Part shown: piece after piece, positions 7,051 through 14,390 of the stretch
Numbering within the stretch: the stretch's first letter is position 1
How the letters are laid out: each line of letters begins with the position of its first letter
Assembly: GCA_009776625.1 (NCBI GenBank)
Contig: WRNL01000001.1
Span: forward strand, 1-42,310
Direction of reading: 5' to 3'
From: Methanomassiliicoccaceae archaeon
GTDB lineage: Archaea; Thermoplasmatota; Thermoplasmata; Methanomassiliicoccales; Methanomethylophilaceae
Length of the DNA: 42,310 nt
The notes under the pieces: model-generated
Database searches by the model: none
The model's input: the letters and a program-made list of their open reading frames with translations, nothing else
Told to the model about the DNA's origin: nothing
Program-made: the position numbers and the translations under genes

Positions 7051-8376
7051 ATGGAAAGGGCGATATACGACGAGCTCCTAAAATGGAAGGGTCGGAAGAA
7101 CCGCAAGCCGTTGTTGCTTGAAGGGGTGAGGCAGTGCGGCAAGACGTACATCCTCAAGGAACTCGGGGAACGCGCCTACAAGAACACAGTTTATTTCAAT
7201 TTTGAAAAGGACCCTGGCATCAGCGACATATTCCAATCAGACCTCGACCCAAGAAGGATGATAGAGCAGCTATCCGTCAAATCCAGGACGAAAATCGAGC
7301 CAGGGGAGACCCTGATGATATTCGACGAGATACAGTCCTGCGGGCGGGCCCTGACATCGCTCAAGTATTTCTGCGAGGACGCCCCGGATTACCACATCGC
7401 ATGCGCAGGGTCCCTGTTGGGAGTGCTGACGTCCAAACCGTATTCCTTCCCTGTGGGCAAGGTGGACAGGCTGAGGATGGGGCCCATGAGCTTCAGGGAG
7501 TTCCTTCTCGCCAACTCGGAAGAGCGCCTGGTGGGGTTCATAGACAAGGCCGACCCGACAGGGTGGCTGTCGGAATCCGTCGCCAACGACCTGAGGACCT
7601 ACCTCGACTATTACCTGATGGTCGGCGGCATGCCGGCCGCCGTGTCCGCATGGGTCCATGAGAAGGACGTCAACATGGTCGAGGCGGAGCTCGAGAGGAT
7701 CTTGGCAGACTACAAGAGCGATTTCTCGAAGCATGCGTCGGAATCCATCTCGAACATAACGTTCATATGGAACTCAATACCGGCGCAGTTGGGGAAGGAG
7801 AACCAGAAGTTCATGTTCGGACACGTGAGAGCCGGTGCCCGCGCCAAGGACCTGGAGGACGACCTGCAATGGCTCATCAACGCCGGGCTGGTCCATAAAG
7901 TGAAGAAGGTTGATCCCCCCCATATACCCCTCCCCATGAATGCGGAAAGCACCAGCTTCAAGATCTACATGGTCGATGTGGGGATACTCCGAAAAGTGGC
8001 CGGGATCCCGCCTGATTTCATATTCAGCCGGGACAAAGGGTGCGAGACCTTCAGATGGATCGCTGCTGAGAACTATGTGCTGGGCGAGCTCGTCAACATG
8101 CTGGGGGACACCCCGTACTATTGGAGGTCGGAGAACACCGCAGAGGTGGATTTCATCGCACAGGTGGGCATGGAGGTGGTGCCGGTCGAAGTGAAGGCTG
8201 GCCGGAATCAGTCGAAGAGCCTGTCAGAGTACATAAGCCGGTATTCTCCGAAGGTCGCCGTGACCGTCTCGATGAAGAGCGGGCGGGAGGGCGTCCTCAA
8301 CAACATCCCTCTTTATGCGGCTTGGAGGATAAAAGACCATGTCAAGAACACCGTCGGGGTCGAGGGGCAGATCTGA
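7051..8376 (+). CDS. AAA ATPase with DUF4143 (AAA_14 family)
   Basis: A 441-residue ATPase of the family with an N-terminal AAA_14 domain and C-terminal DUF4143. Walker A is GVRQCGKT near residues 25-32 and Walker B LMIFDEIQ near residue 90. The C-terminal part has VDVGILRKVAG and a nuclease-like segment, AEVDFIAQVGMEVVPVEVKAG, resembling a PD-(D/E)xK fold (D...E.K). Known: these genes occur in many paralogous copies in archaea and anaerobic bacteria and behave as accessory genes; function is undetermined. A second, diverged copy lies at 12937-14166. The preceding tandem repeats and promoter suggest independent expression. Confidence 0.88.
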   Translation: MERAIYDELLKWKGRKNRKPLLLEGVRQCGKTYILKELGERAYKNTVYFNFEKDPGISDIFQSDLDPRRMIEQLSVKSRTKIEPGETLMIFDEIQSCGRALTSLKYFCEDAPDYHIACAGSLLGVLTSKPYSFPVGKVDRLRMGPMSFREFLLANSEERLVGFIDKADPTGWLSESVANDLRTYLDYYLMVGGMPAAVSAWVHEKDVNMVEAELERILADYKSDFSKHASESISNITFIWNSIPAQLGKENQKFMFGHVRAGARAKDLEDDLQWLINAGLVHKVKKVDPPHIPLPMNAESTSFKIYMVDVGILRKVAGIPPDFIFSRDKGCETFRWIAAENYVLGELVNMLGDTPYYWRSENTAEVDFIAQVGMEVVPVEVKAGRNQSKSLSEYISRYSPKVAVTVSMKSGREGVLNNIPLYAAWRIKDHVKNTVGVEGQI

Positions 8377-8401
8377 CGACCATGCCGGGGCGGGGGGAAC
8401 A

Positions 8402-8448
8402 TATTAAATGCGAATGCCTTTGGGCATGACGCCAGACGTATAACGGAG
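8402..8448 (+). promoter_or_regulatory. Promoter and ribosome binding site of the cysteine-rich unknown gene
   Basis: TATTAAAT at 8402-8409 predicts a transcript start near 8430; GGAG at 8445-8448 is the candidate ribosome binding site, 5 bases before GTG 8454 and 11 before ATG 8460. Confidence 0.4.
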
Positions 8449-8453
8449 AGTGT

Positions 8454-9182
8454 GTGGAAATGGGGATAAGCATCGGGATATGCGAGACAGAGGCCAAAAG
8501 CGCCCTGTGCAGAGACCTAAGGATGAACGTAGTGAGGGTTCGCGTCGACGACGGCTCTGGGCTGGAAGGGCTCGCGGGGCACGACGACGTGGTGTCCCTT
8601 GAAGAAGCGAAGGCGCTCGTGGGGGACTGGGAGGCGTTCCTCAAGAGGAACAGGGTCAGCGCCGAGACGGACGCGGTGTACATGGACAAGCTGAAGAACG
8701 AGGGGGACATAGAACTCCTCCGGCCCAGAGCGGTCAGGAAAAGCACCGGGTGGGTCGACATGGGCAAGGTAAGCGCGGCGGACAGGGAGAGGGCGCTGGC
8801 ATCGTCCAAGAAAGAGAACCGCCTCACAGGGTGGGACATGCTCTCCTTCGACGAGATGAACGACACGTGCGGCAAGTGCAAGCTGTCCTGGGACAAGGGG
8901 CGCGGGTGCATCGGGTCCTTCGGGCCGGCCGACAGCCTGCTCCCGGGCATCGCAGAGAAACGCGGGTGCGCTATAACGGCCTCGGTCCCGGATGGGGCGC
9001 GTGACGGCAGGGTGTACACCCCCGAGGACGCGGCGGCCCTCCTGAAGGAGATAGAGCTGCTCACCAATGCCCTCCCTGAGGAGGGCAAGATGATGGTCAG
9101 GCGCTACAGCGGCTCCCTGGAGCGCATGGGCGCGGTGGCTAATATCTCGGTCAGCGAGGGCTGCGGGTTCTACTTCTTCTGA
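8454..9182 (+). CDS. Unrecognised cysteine-cluster protein
   Basis: A 242-residue protein I do not recognise. The GTG start at 8454 is chosen for its spacing from GGAG at 8445; ATG 8460 is equally possible and shortens the protein by two residues. No signal peptide or membrane segment is visible. The notable part is a cysteine cluster: C139-x2-C142-x9-C152 in DTCGKCKLSWDKGRGCIGS, then C172 (KRGCAIT), plus C10, C19 and C237 near the ends. This could hold zinc or an iron-sulfur cluster. The following convergent gene encodes an iron-sulfur flavoprotein, but orientation gives no operon link. Codon use looks like the core genes, so recent transfer is unlikely. Confidence 0.7.
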   Translation: MEMGISIGICETEAKSALCRDLRMNVVRVRVDDGSGLEGLAGHDDVVSLEEAKALVGDWEAFLKRNRVSAETDAVYMDKLKNEGDIELLRPRAVRKSTGWVDMGKVSAADRERALASSKKENRLTGWDMLSFDEMNDTCGKCKLSWDKGRGCIGSFGPADSLLPGIAEKRGCAITASVPDGARDGRVYTPEDAAALLKEIELLTNALPEEGKMMVRRYSGSLERMGAVANISVSEGCGFYFF

Positions 9183-9761
9183 TCAGAGGCCGTTGAGCCT
9201 GGAGATCGCCCAGGCCATCTCCTTCGCGAGGCCGACGACCCCCCTCATGCCCTCCCTGTCGCCCTGGTACTGCGGGGAGTTGAGGGCGGTCACGACGGAC
9301 GCGGGCAGGCTGCCGCAGACCAGCATCTGGTTCCTCAACATCCAGTAGGCGAGCTGTGAGTACACCATCGAGCCTCCCTCGTGGGCGTTCACGACGACCG
9401 CGCCGCCGACCTTCCGCCTGAGCCCCCTGTCCCCTTTCTCCAGGATCATCCCGGCCCTCTCCAGGAAGACCTTCATCTGGGAGGAGCACGCCCCGTAGTA
9501 GCAGGGGGACGCCAGGATCACCCCGTCGGCCTCCCTCATCATGTCGACTATCCCGTTGAGACCGTCGTCCTCGAGTATGCACCTCCCGTCCCCCCTGATC
9601 TCGCAGGACCTGCAGTCGTTGCAGGGGGTGAGGGACATGGAGTACAGCTGCACGTGCTCGGTCTCTATGCCCTCCTTCTCGAGCTCGTCGGACATCTCGT
9701 GGAGGATGTTGCTCGTGTTGCCGATGAGCCTCGGGCTGCCGTTGAGGGCTATGACCTTCAT
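9183..9761 (-). CDS. Iron-sulfur flavoprotein, NADPH-dependent FMN reductase family
   Basis: A 192-residue flavodoxin-fold protein. The N-terminal MKVIALNGSPRLIGNTS is the FMN phosphate-binding loop of the family. The cluster C-x2-C-x2-C-x7-C in CNDCRSCEIRGDGRC fits a [4Fe-4S] site as in methanogen iron-sulfur flavoprotein Isf. ILASPCYYGACSSQMKVFLER is the second flavin-contacting segment. Known: Isf proteins transfer electrons and reduce O2 or peroxide in anaerobes. Start ATG 9761 is chosen because a TATA-like GTTTTATCC (minus strand, about 9783-9791) is centred 26 bases upstream, giving a leaderless message; ATG 9767 is the alternative. It ends immediately against the convergent cysteine-cluster gene. 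Confidence 0.88.
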   Translation of the reverse strand: MKVIALNGSPRLIGNTSNILHEMSDELEKEGIETEHVQLYSMSLTPCNDCRSCEIRGDGRCILEDDGLNGIVDMMREADGVILASPCYYGACSSQMKVFLERAGMILEKGDRGLRRKVGGAVVVNAHEGGSMVYSQLAYWMLRNQMLVCGSLPASVVTALNSPQYQGDREGMRGVVGLAKEMAWAISRLNGL

Positions 9762-9793
9762 GCACATTGGGAAGGGTGTCGCGGATAAAACAC

Positions 9794-10201
9794 TTATGAC
9801 TCCGGGCGGACCTCCGCGTTCATCTCTATCGCATGCATGACGTTGCCGTCATGGTCCTTGAACGATGTGCAGACGCCGAGCGGCGACCTCATTGGGTCCC
9901 TGACGAAGGCCACGCCCTCGTCGGACAGCCGTCTGCGGAGGTCGTAGGGGTTCGCCACACCGAGGTACACCCCGGTGTCCACGCCGACCACGCCAGATTT
10001 CCTGAGCAGCAGCGTCGCGGTGCCCCTCCTCACCGCCGCCTCCCCGTCCTTCCTGTACAGGACATCCATACCCAGCAGGCCGTTGTAGAACGAAAGGGCG
10101 AGCCCGATGTCCGAGCACGGCACGACTGCCATAAAAACAGACTCGGGGAGCCCCTCCTCCGTGTATATGAACTCCCCTCCGCCGGGATCGCCTATGGGCA
10201 T
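9794..10201 (-). CDS. VOC (glyoxalase/bleomycin-resistance) superfamily protein
   Basis: A 135-residue single-domain VOC protein. VVPCSDIGLALSFYNGLLGMD is the usual first beta-alpha unit, and SFKDHDGNVMHAIEM the last strand with the D-P/H-x-G-N turn and a terminal metal-ligand-like glutamate. Known: the superfamily includes glyoxalases, dioxygenases and antibiotic-binding proteins, so the substrate is open. ATG 10201 is preferred because the TATA-like GATATAT at 10224-10230 is centred 26 bases upstream; a GTG at 10213 would add four residues. It stops with TAA, 32 bases before the flavoprotein start on the same strand. Confidence 0.82.
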   Translation of the reverse strand: MPIGDPGGGEFIYTEEGLPESVFMAVVPCSDIGLALSFYNGLLGMDVLYRKDGEAAVRRGTATLLLRKSGVVGVDTGVYLGVANPYDLRRRLSDEGVAFVRDPMRSPLGVCTSFKDHDGNVMHAIEMNAEVRPES

Positions 10202-10318
10202 GGGCGGAGCCACGGCTTCCTCGGATATATCCGTTCCTGTTGTATGATGCCCGTCCCAATGCAGGGAAGCACTCCGATTGTCACGGCCCCGCCCCCCGCG
10301 TTCATATGGGGCCGGCCG

Positions 10319-11428
10319 TCATCGTTTCCACCCGCAGATGGGAGCCTTATTCAGCAGTGACCTCCAAATCTGTTCTTTGGGTGGCGGGATGCTGATTTTC
10401 ACTATGTCGACGAACCCGTCGGTGACGTTCGCCGATCCACTTTTTGAAATGGGCCCCGCAAACAGTTTCGATTCTTTTAGCTCCATTATGGAATCGAGGC
10501 TACTTTCTATCCCATCGCCATACCCGAAGGAGAGTATGTTTACCTCATCCGTGCGCTCCGATATGTAATCCGACAAAACGAGGGCGGTTGATTTTGATAT
10601 GTAATCTGCCAGAACGTCTTGCACGAGCCAAATGGTCTTCCCGCCCCATGCGATGCCCACTTGTGATTTCACTATCAGCTGGCTTACCATGCGTGCCCAA
10701 ACTTGGCGATAGTTGATGCCAGGGGCATTGTGTTCCTGCTGGTTCAAGATGGCATCCTCGCAAGCCATTGATATCTGCGTCCTGTTCTTTTTGTTCCCAC
10801 CGGATGTGCTTGACGTCATCACCTCGATGATCAGTGGCGGGCCGAGGGGGAAGTCTTCTACCCATAGCCCATCCTCACGAAACGCTAATGCGTAATGGTT
10901 CTTTTGTGCCATGCTCACTACTGTCTTTTCTGACAGGTTCAAAATCGCTGAGATGTCCTCTACCCGTTTGCTTTCCGTGCCTGAAATGATGTAATCGAAT
11001 GTGTAATCAAAATACTTCGTCTCATCATCATTTGTTGTTTCTTGCGTCTTCACTTTTACTTCTGCCCATACAGAATACGCTCTGCCCTCACATAGACCAG
11101 CCTTGATTGATAGCTCTTCGCGGACATTCGCCTGGTGCGGGGAACTGTACTTGGTTTTTAACGCCAATAGCCTCCGTGGACAAACGATCCATGGCTGCTC
11201 CCCATCATGCAGTTGGATGGAACAGACGCCGCATTGGACTGCGTCCTTGCCAGGGATCCTTGATTGTAGCGCGGGGTTCTTTTTGATGTCGATCGCGGAC
11301 TGATACCGGTTGCCGCCGCCGTCGCATTCCGCATCCATGAAAGGACACCATGCCCGGCGCATGTTATGCTCGGCCTCATCGTTCCATTTGCCCAGCCGGT
11401 ATCCATAGAGCTCAAAAATTTTGCTCAA
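10319..11428 (-). CDS. NotI-family type II restriction endonuclease
   Basis: A 369-residue protein resembling the NotI restriction endonuclease family. Its N-terminal half has the cysteine pattern C28 (WCPF), C35, C66-x2-C69 (CGVC) and C83 in WIVCPRRLL; NotI uses a four-cysteine iron site in this region. The putative PD-(D/E)xK core is FDYIISG followed by PPLIIEVMTSSTSGGN. Known: NotI cuts GCGGCCGC; the specificity here is not determined. It overlaps the upstream C5 methyltransferase gene by 17 bases, the expected restriction-modification arrangement. Its base composition is less GC-rich than the neighbours, in keeping with horizontal transfer. Confidence 0.75.
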   Translation of the reverse strand: MSKIFELYGYRLGKWNDEAEHNMRRAWCPFMDAECDGGGNRYQSAIDIKKNPALQSRIPGKDAVQCGVCSIQLHDGEQPWIVCPRRLLALKTKYSSPHQANVREELSIKAGLCEGRAYSVWAEVKVKTQETTNDDETKYFDYTFDYIISGTESKRVEDISAILNLSEKTVVSMAQKNHYALAFREDGLWVEDFPLGPPLIIEVMTSSTSGGNKKNRTQISMACEDAILNQQEHNAPGINYRQVWARMVSQLIVKSQVGIAWGGKTIWLVQDVLADYISKSTALVLSDYISERTDEVNILSFGYGDGIESSLDSIMELKESKLFAGPISKSGSANVTDGFVDIVKISIPPPKEQIWRSLLNKAPICGWKR

Positions 11429-12563
11429 ATATGTACCTCCGTATGTTGTCGCCCATCACAAACGCCAATGTTGGCGGCACGGAGTTCGCGACCTGTCTGT
11501 GCTGGTCGAGGTCCTTCACGCGTCCTGTCCTTGAGCGGATAGGGCCGCTCAGCCTGTAGCTGTCGTCATATCCGTGGAGCCGCATGCACTCACGGGGGGT
11601 GAGGTACCTGTCCTCGGTGGGGTGGAAGAAGATCTCCCCTCCCCGCAGGGTGTTGGACGGCCTCGTATTGCTGAGGCGCAGGTACTTCGTGGTGTCTTTT
11701 GAAGTCAGGTTCCCCCGGAGCTCTTTTCCGAGGTGGGTCTGTGCTGCGAGGTGCGATCCTTCAGGCACTTGCGCGATGCGTTCCCTATCCCTTTCCGGGG
11801 TCACATCCACATGACCGTCCTCGCGGCTCTGGAATGTCGTGCCGGCGGTCTTTTTGTCCGGTTCGCCGATGCCAGACAACGCTTCGCCGACCGTCACATA
11901 CGGTTTCAGACCGAAGAGGTTATGGTTCTTGCCCAAGGGCACGTGGGTACGTTCGGGGAACCTGAACCCGTTGTGACCAAGCGTGGCGACGACGAACACC
12001 CTTTCCCTTATCTGCGGGACGCCGAAATCCGCCGCACAGCAGACCTGCCATTTGGGGACATACCCCATCTGCTTGAGCTCGTTGATGAAGAGGTTGAACA
12101 CACCGCCGCGCTCCCCGTCCTCCCCTTTGGCGGACAGCAACCCCTTCACCTGTTCAAGGAGGATGGCCTTCGGCCTCATGAACCTTGCAAACCTGACTAT
12201 CTCGAACAGCAACTGCCCCCTCTCGTCTTTCAACGCGTTCTTTTTACCCGACGCAGAGAAAGCTTGGCAGGGTGGCCCGCCGAACAGCAGATCCAATTGC
12301 GTCGGCTCTATGTTCAATCTTTTGCAGAGGTCCTCGGGGTCGACCTCCCGGATGTCGCCCTCAATGATAAGGGTGTCCGTTTTTTCTCGCTCTGTCGCGA
12401 GGCGGAGCGTCTGACAGCAGTACTTGTCCAACTCTATCGCTGCAAGCACGTTGAAACCTGCCTTCCTGATGCCGATATCCATCCCCCCGGCGCCGGCGAA
12501 CAGGCTTATCGCTTTTAACTCAGTCAAGTGCAGCTCCCCTATGCCAAGACTATGCATTGCCAT
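11412..12563 (-). CDS. DNA (cytosine-5-)-methyltransferase
   Basis: A 383-residue C5 methyltransferase. Motif I is ISLFAGAGGMDIG at residues 19-31 (S-adenosylmethionine binding), motif IV DLLFGGPPCQAFS at 91-103 with catalytic Cys99, motif VI AILLEQVKGLL near 133-143, motif VIII NRE-like in PQIRERVFVVA, and a C-terminal VANSVPP that fits motif X. It presumably protects the host from the NotI-like nuclease, whose gene overlaps its end. Start is uncertain: ATG 12563 and 12557 are available, and a TTG a few codons later follows GGGGAG. The 370 bases upstream hold AT-rich palindromic repeats. Confidence 0.93.
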   Translation of the reverse strand: MAMHSLGIGELHLTELKAISLFAGAGGMDIGIRKAGFNVLAAIELDKYCCQTLRLATEREKTDTLIIEGDIREVDPEDLCKRLNIEPTQLDLLFGGPPCQAFSASGKKNALKDERGQLLFEIVRFARFMRPKAILLEQVKGLLSAKGEDGERGGVFNLFINELKQMGYVPKWQVCCAADFGVPQIRERVFVVATLGHNGFRFPERTHVPLGKNHNLFGLKPYVTVGEALSGIGEPDKKTAGTTFQSREDGHVDVTPERDRERIAQVPEGSHLAAQTHLGKELRGNLTSKDTTKYLRLSNTRPSNTLRGGEIFFHPTEDRYLTPRECMRLHGYDDSYRLSGPIRSRTGRVKDLDQHRQVANSVPPTLAFVMGDNIRRYIFEQNF

Positions 12564-12936
12564 TTATTTTACTTTTTCCGCCGGCCGCAGAATGTATTAC
12601 TTCATGTATTCCAGACAAGTGTTTTTTGTGAAAAACGCCCGTCACGAACTGACGAGGTTTCACAGCGGCCCCTCTGCGCCCAGTTCATTCGAGGGGCGCG
12701 TGCTTCACCATCTTGTGCCGTTTTTCAAAAGTTTTTGAAACATATTTCAAAAAAAGTTGTTTTTCAAAAGTTTTTGGAACACACTTCGAAATGACCAAGA
12801 ATTGAAGGGCTCGACGCCTGTTGCTTGCATAGATCCGACGCCGGGCCCCGCCGACCTATGGCCCCGCAGGTGATCCGTCGAGGGAGCCGCGGCAGAGGGC
12901 CGCAACGGCAGGCGGTGGCCGATGCCGCGGCAATGT
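12564..12936. other. Intergenic region upstream of the methyltransferase
   Basis: No credible gene. It holds AT-rich palindromic repeats at 12721-12791 and, directly after the stop of the upstream ATPase, a 9-bp inverted repeat GCCGCGGCA (12886-12894) / TGCCGCGGC (12923-12931) that may serve as a transcription terminator for that gene. The remaining bases show nothing recognisable. Confidence 0.6.
12721..12791. repeat. Two AT-rich direct repeats, each with an internal palindrome
   Basis: Copies at 12721-12754 and 12760-12791, 39 bases apart, share TTTTTCAAAAGTTTTTG then a diverging C-A-rich part ending TTC(A/G)AAA. Copy 1 contains the perfect dyad TTTCAAAA-GT-TTTTGAAA and a second one GAAACATATTTC. 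Copy 2 has one mismatch in the first dyad. They lie 160-230 bases upstream of the methyltransferase start and are very AT-rich in a GC-rich window. They could be regulator sites of the restriction-modification system or the end of an inserted segment. Confidence 0.75.
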
Positions 12937-14166
12937 TCAGACGTACTCTATGGGGACGGCTGCCAAGTCCTCCCTTAGGCTGGCGAGCCTGTCGTAGAGG
13001 CAGATTATCGTGCCTCTGCCGCGCGCCTTCGTCCTGTCGAGGTCGAGGACGTCGAACGCGTCCGCCATGGATGCGTCGGGATTCGCGCTCATCTTGATCT
13101 CGATGGGGTAAAGTACCCCGTCCTCGATGATCACCATGTCTATCTCGCTCTCGCGGCTCTCCGTCACGCCGTCCCTGCGGACGCGCCTCTTGTCCTTCCC
13201 CCTGTAATAGAACACGCTGAACCTGTGATCCCGCCCCGCGTTCGAGAACGACTTCAGCACCTCGCTCACCACGAACGTCTCGAACATGTTGCCGTTCATC
13301 GCGCCTGCACGCAACGCCTCCGGGGTGAGCCAGCGTGCCAGGTAGCATGCGAGCCCGGTGTCGCGGAAGTACACCTTCGGCGTCTTGACGGCGCGGGTCA
13401 GCGCAGAGGAGCTGTACGGCTGGAGAAGGTGGACCATGCCGGAGGCCCGCAGCACGGACGTCCATTCCTTGATCGTCGCCACCGTCTTCCCCGCCTCGTC
13501 CGCCACGGCGGAGTAGTTCAGCATCTGGCCCGTCCTTACGGCGAGGGCCGTCAGGAAGGTGAGGAACGCCATCTCGTCCTTCACGTTGACCATCCTCCTC
13601 ACGTCCCTCTCGAGGTAGGTCTGGATGTAGCCCGACCAATAGGCGGACCAGTCCACATCAGGGTTCTGGAGCTCGGGGTTGGACCCGCGGTGTATGCGCT
13701 GCCATATGTCGTCGTATGGGGCGAGCGACCCTTTCCTCTCAGCAAGATAGCCCTCGGTAGGGACGAACGGCCTGTTGAACCCGACGGCTTTGATCTCGCG
13801 CATGGACAGACCCTGGAGCTCGTGTATCGCCACCCTACCTGAGAGGCTCTCGGACACGTTCTCCATGAGGCTGTACTGCTGGCTCCCTGTCAGGAAGTAG
13901 CGCCCGTACTCCTTGCTGCGGTCACAGGCCATCTTTATCTCGGGGAAGAGGGCGGTGGCATACTGCACCTCGTCCAATATGACTGGCGGGGGGTTGTCCC
14001 GCAGGAAAAGGGCGGGGTCGGACACTGCGCTCCTGAGCTGGATCTTGTCGTCGAACGTCACCTGGGGAATCCCTTTGAATGTCTCCGCCAGTACAGTCGT
14101 CTTGCCTACCTGGCGTGGCCCGGTCACCAGGACGGACTTGAACGTGCGCCCGCTCCTCTGCAGCAC
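12937..14166 (-). CDS. AAA ATPase with DUF4143 (AAA_14 family), unusual start
   Basis: A 409-residue ATPase of the AAA_14/DUF4143 family. Walker A is GPRQVGKT near residue 16, Walker B PVILDEVQ near 60, then FLTGSQQYSLM. The C-terminal domain has YFRDTGLACYLARW and a nuclease-like segment, ESEIDMVIIEDGVLYPIEIKMS. The call starts at GTG 14166, but the in-frame sequence upstream, up to 14202, reads DTEYIRRAIEPVLQRSG after an ATC codon. This looks like the true family N-terminus (usually M-x-Y-I-x-R-x-I-x-P). No ATG exists there, and AAGGAGG sits directly before the ATC. Either a start codon was mutated or translation begins at GTG. It is a paralogue of the gene at 7051-8376 and flanks the restriction system. 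Confidence 0.85.
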   Translation of the reverse strand: MLQRSGRTFKSVLVTGPRQVGKTTVLAETFKGIPQVTFDDKIQLRSAVSDPALFLRDNPPPVILDEVQYATALFPEIKMACDRSKEYGRYFLTGSQQYSLMENVSESLSGRVAIHELQGLSMREIKAVGFNRPFVPTEGYLAERKGSLAPYDDIWQRIHRGSNPELQNPDVDWSAYWSGYIQTYLERDVRRMVNVKDEMAFLTFLTALAVRTGQMLNYSAVADEAGKTVATIKEWTSVLRASGMVHLLQPYSSSALTRAVKTPKVYFRDTGLACYLARWLTPEALRAGAMNGNMFETFVVSEVLKSFSNAGRDHRFSVFYYRGKDKRRVRRDGVTESRESEIDMVIIEDGVLYPIEIKMSANPDASMADAFDVLDLDRTKARGRGTIICLYDRLASLREDLAAVPIEYV

Positions 14167-14202
14167 GGGCTCGATGGCCCTCCTTATGTATTCCGTGTCG
14201 AT

Positions 14203-14240
14203 GCCTCCTTTGCGACGAATTTATAATATGAATATAAATT
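14203..14240 (-). promoter_or_regulatory. Promoter and Shine-Dalgarno of the second DUF4143 ATPase
   Basis: Read on the minus strand: TTTATATT around 14233-14240 and TATAAAT around 14219-14225 are TATA-like boxes, followed by AAAGGAGG at about 14203-14210. The ribosome site is one base from an ATC codon and about 37 bases from the first GTG. Confidence 0.45.
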
Positions 14241-14281
14241 AACCATTTATAAACTGTTGCCTGGGCGCACGCACCCGAGGG

Positions 14282-14324
14282 GATGCCCCCTGGCAAAGGC
14301 ATGGCAGGTTGTGTTGGGGGCATC
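14282..14324 (-). terminator. Possible terminator or structured tail after glnA
   Basis: GATGCCCCC (14282-14290) and GGGGGCATC (14316-14324) form a perfect 9-bp inverted repeat with a 25-base spacer, 67 bases past the glutamine synthetase stop and upstream of the next minus-strand gene. No T-tract follows in that direction, so a terminator role is only a suggestion. Confidence 0.35.
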
Positions 14325-14390
14325 GCGCCGCAAACCCATATCGCCACAGGAGCCGCACAGGCACCTCCCCTCGGCTGTCGGCCTCCAGGG

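Noticed and set aside
12764..13639. Minus-strand open frame of 291 codons
   Set aside because: Shares the strand but not the frame of the DUF4143 ATPase, which has clear motifs; arginine-rich shadow.
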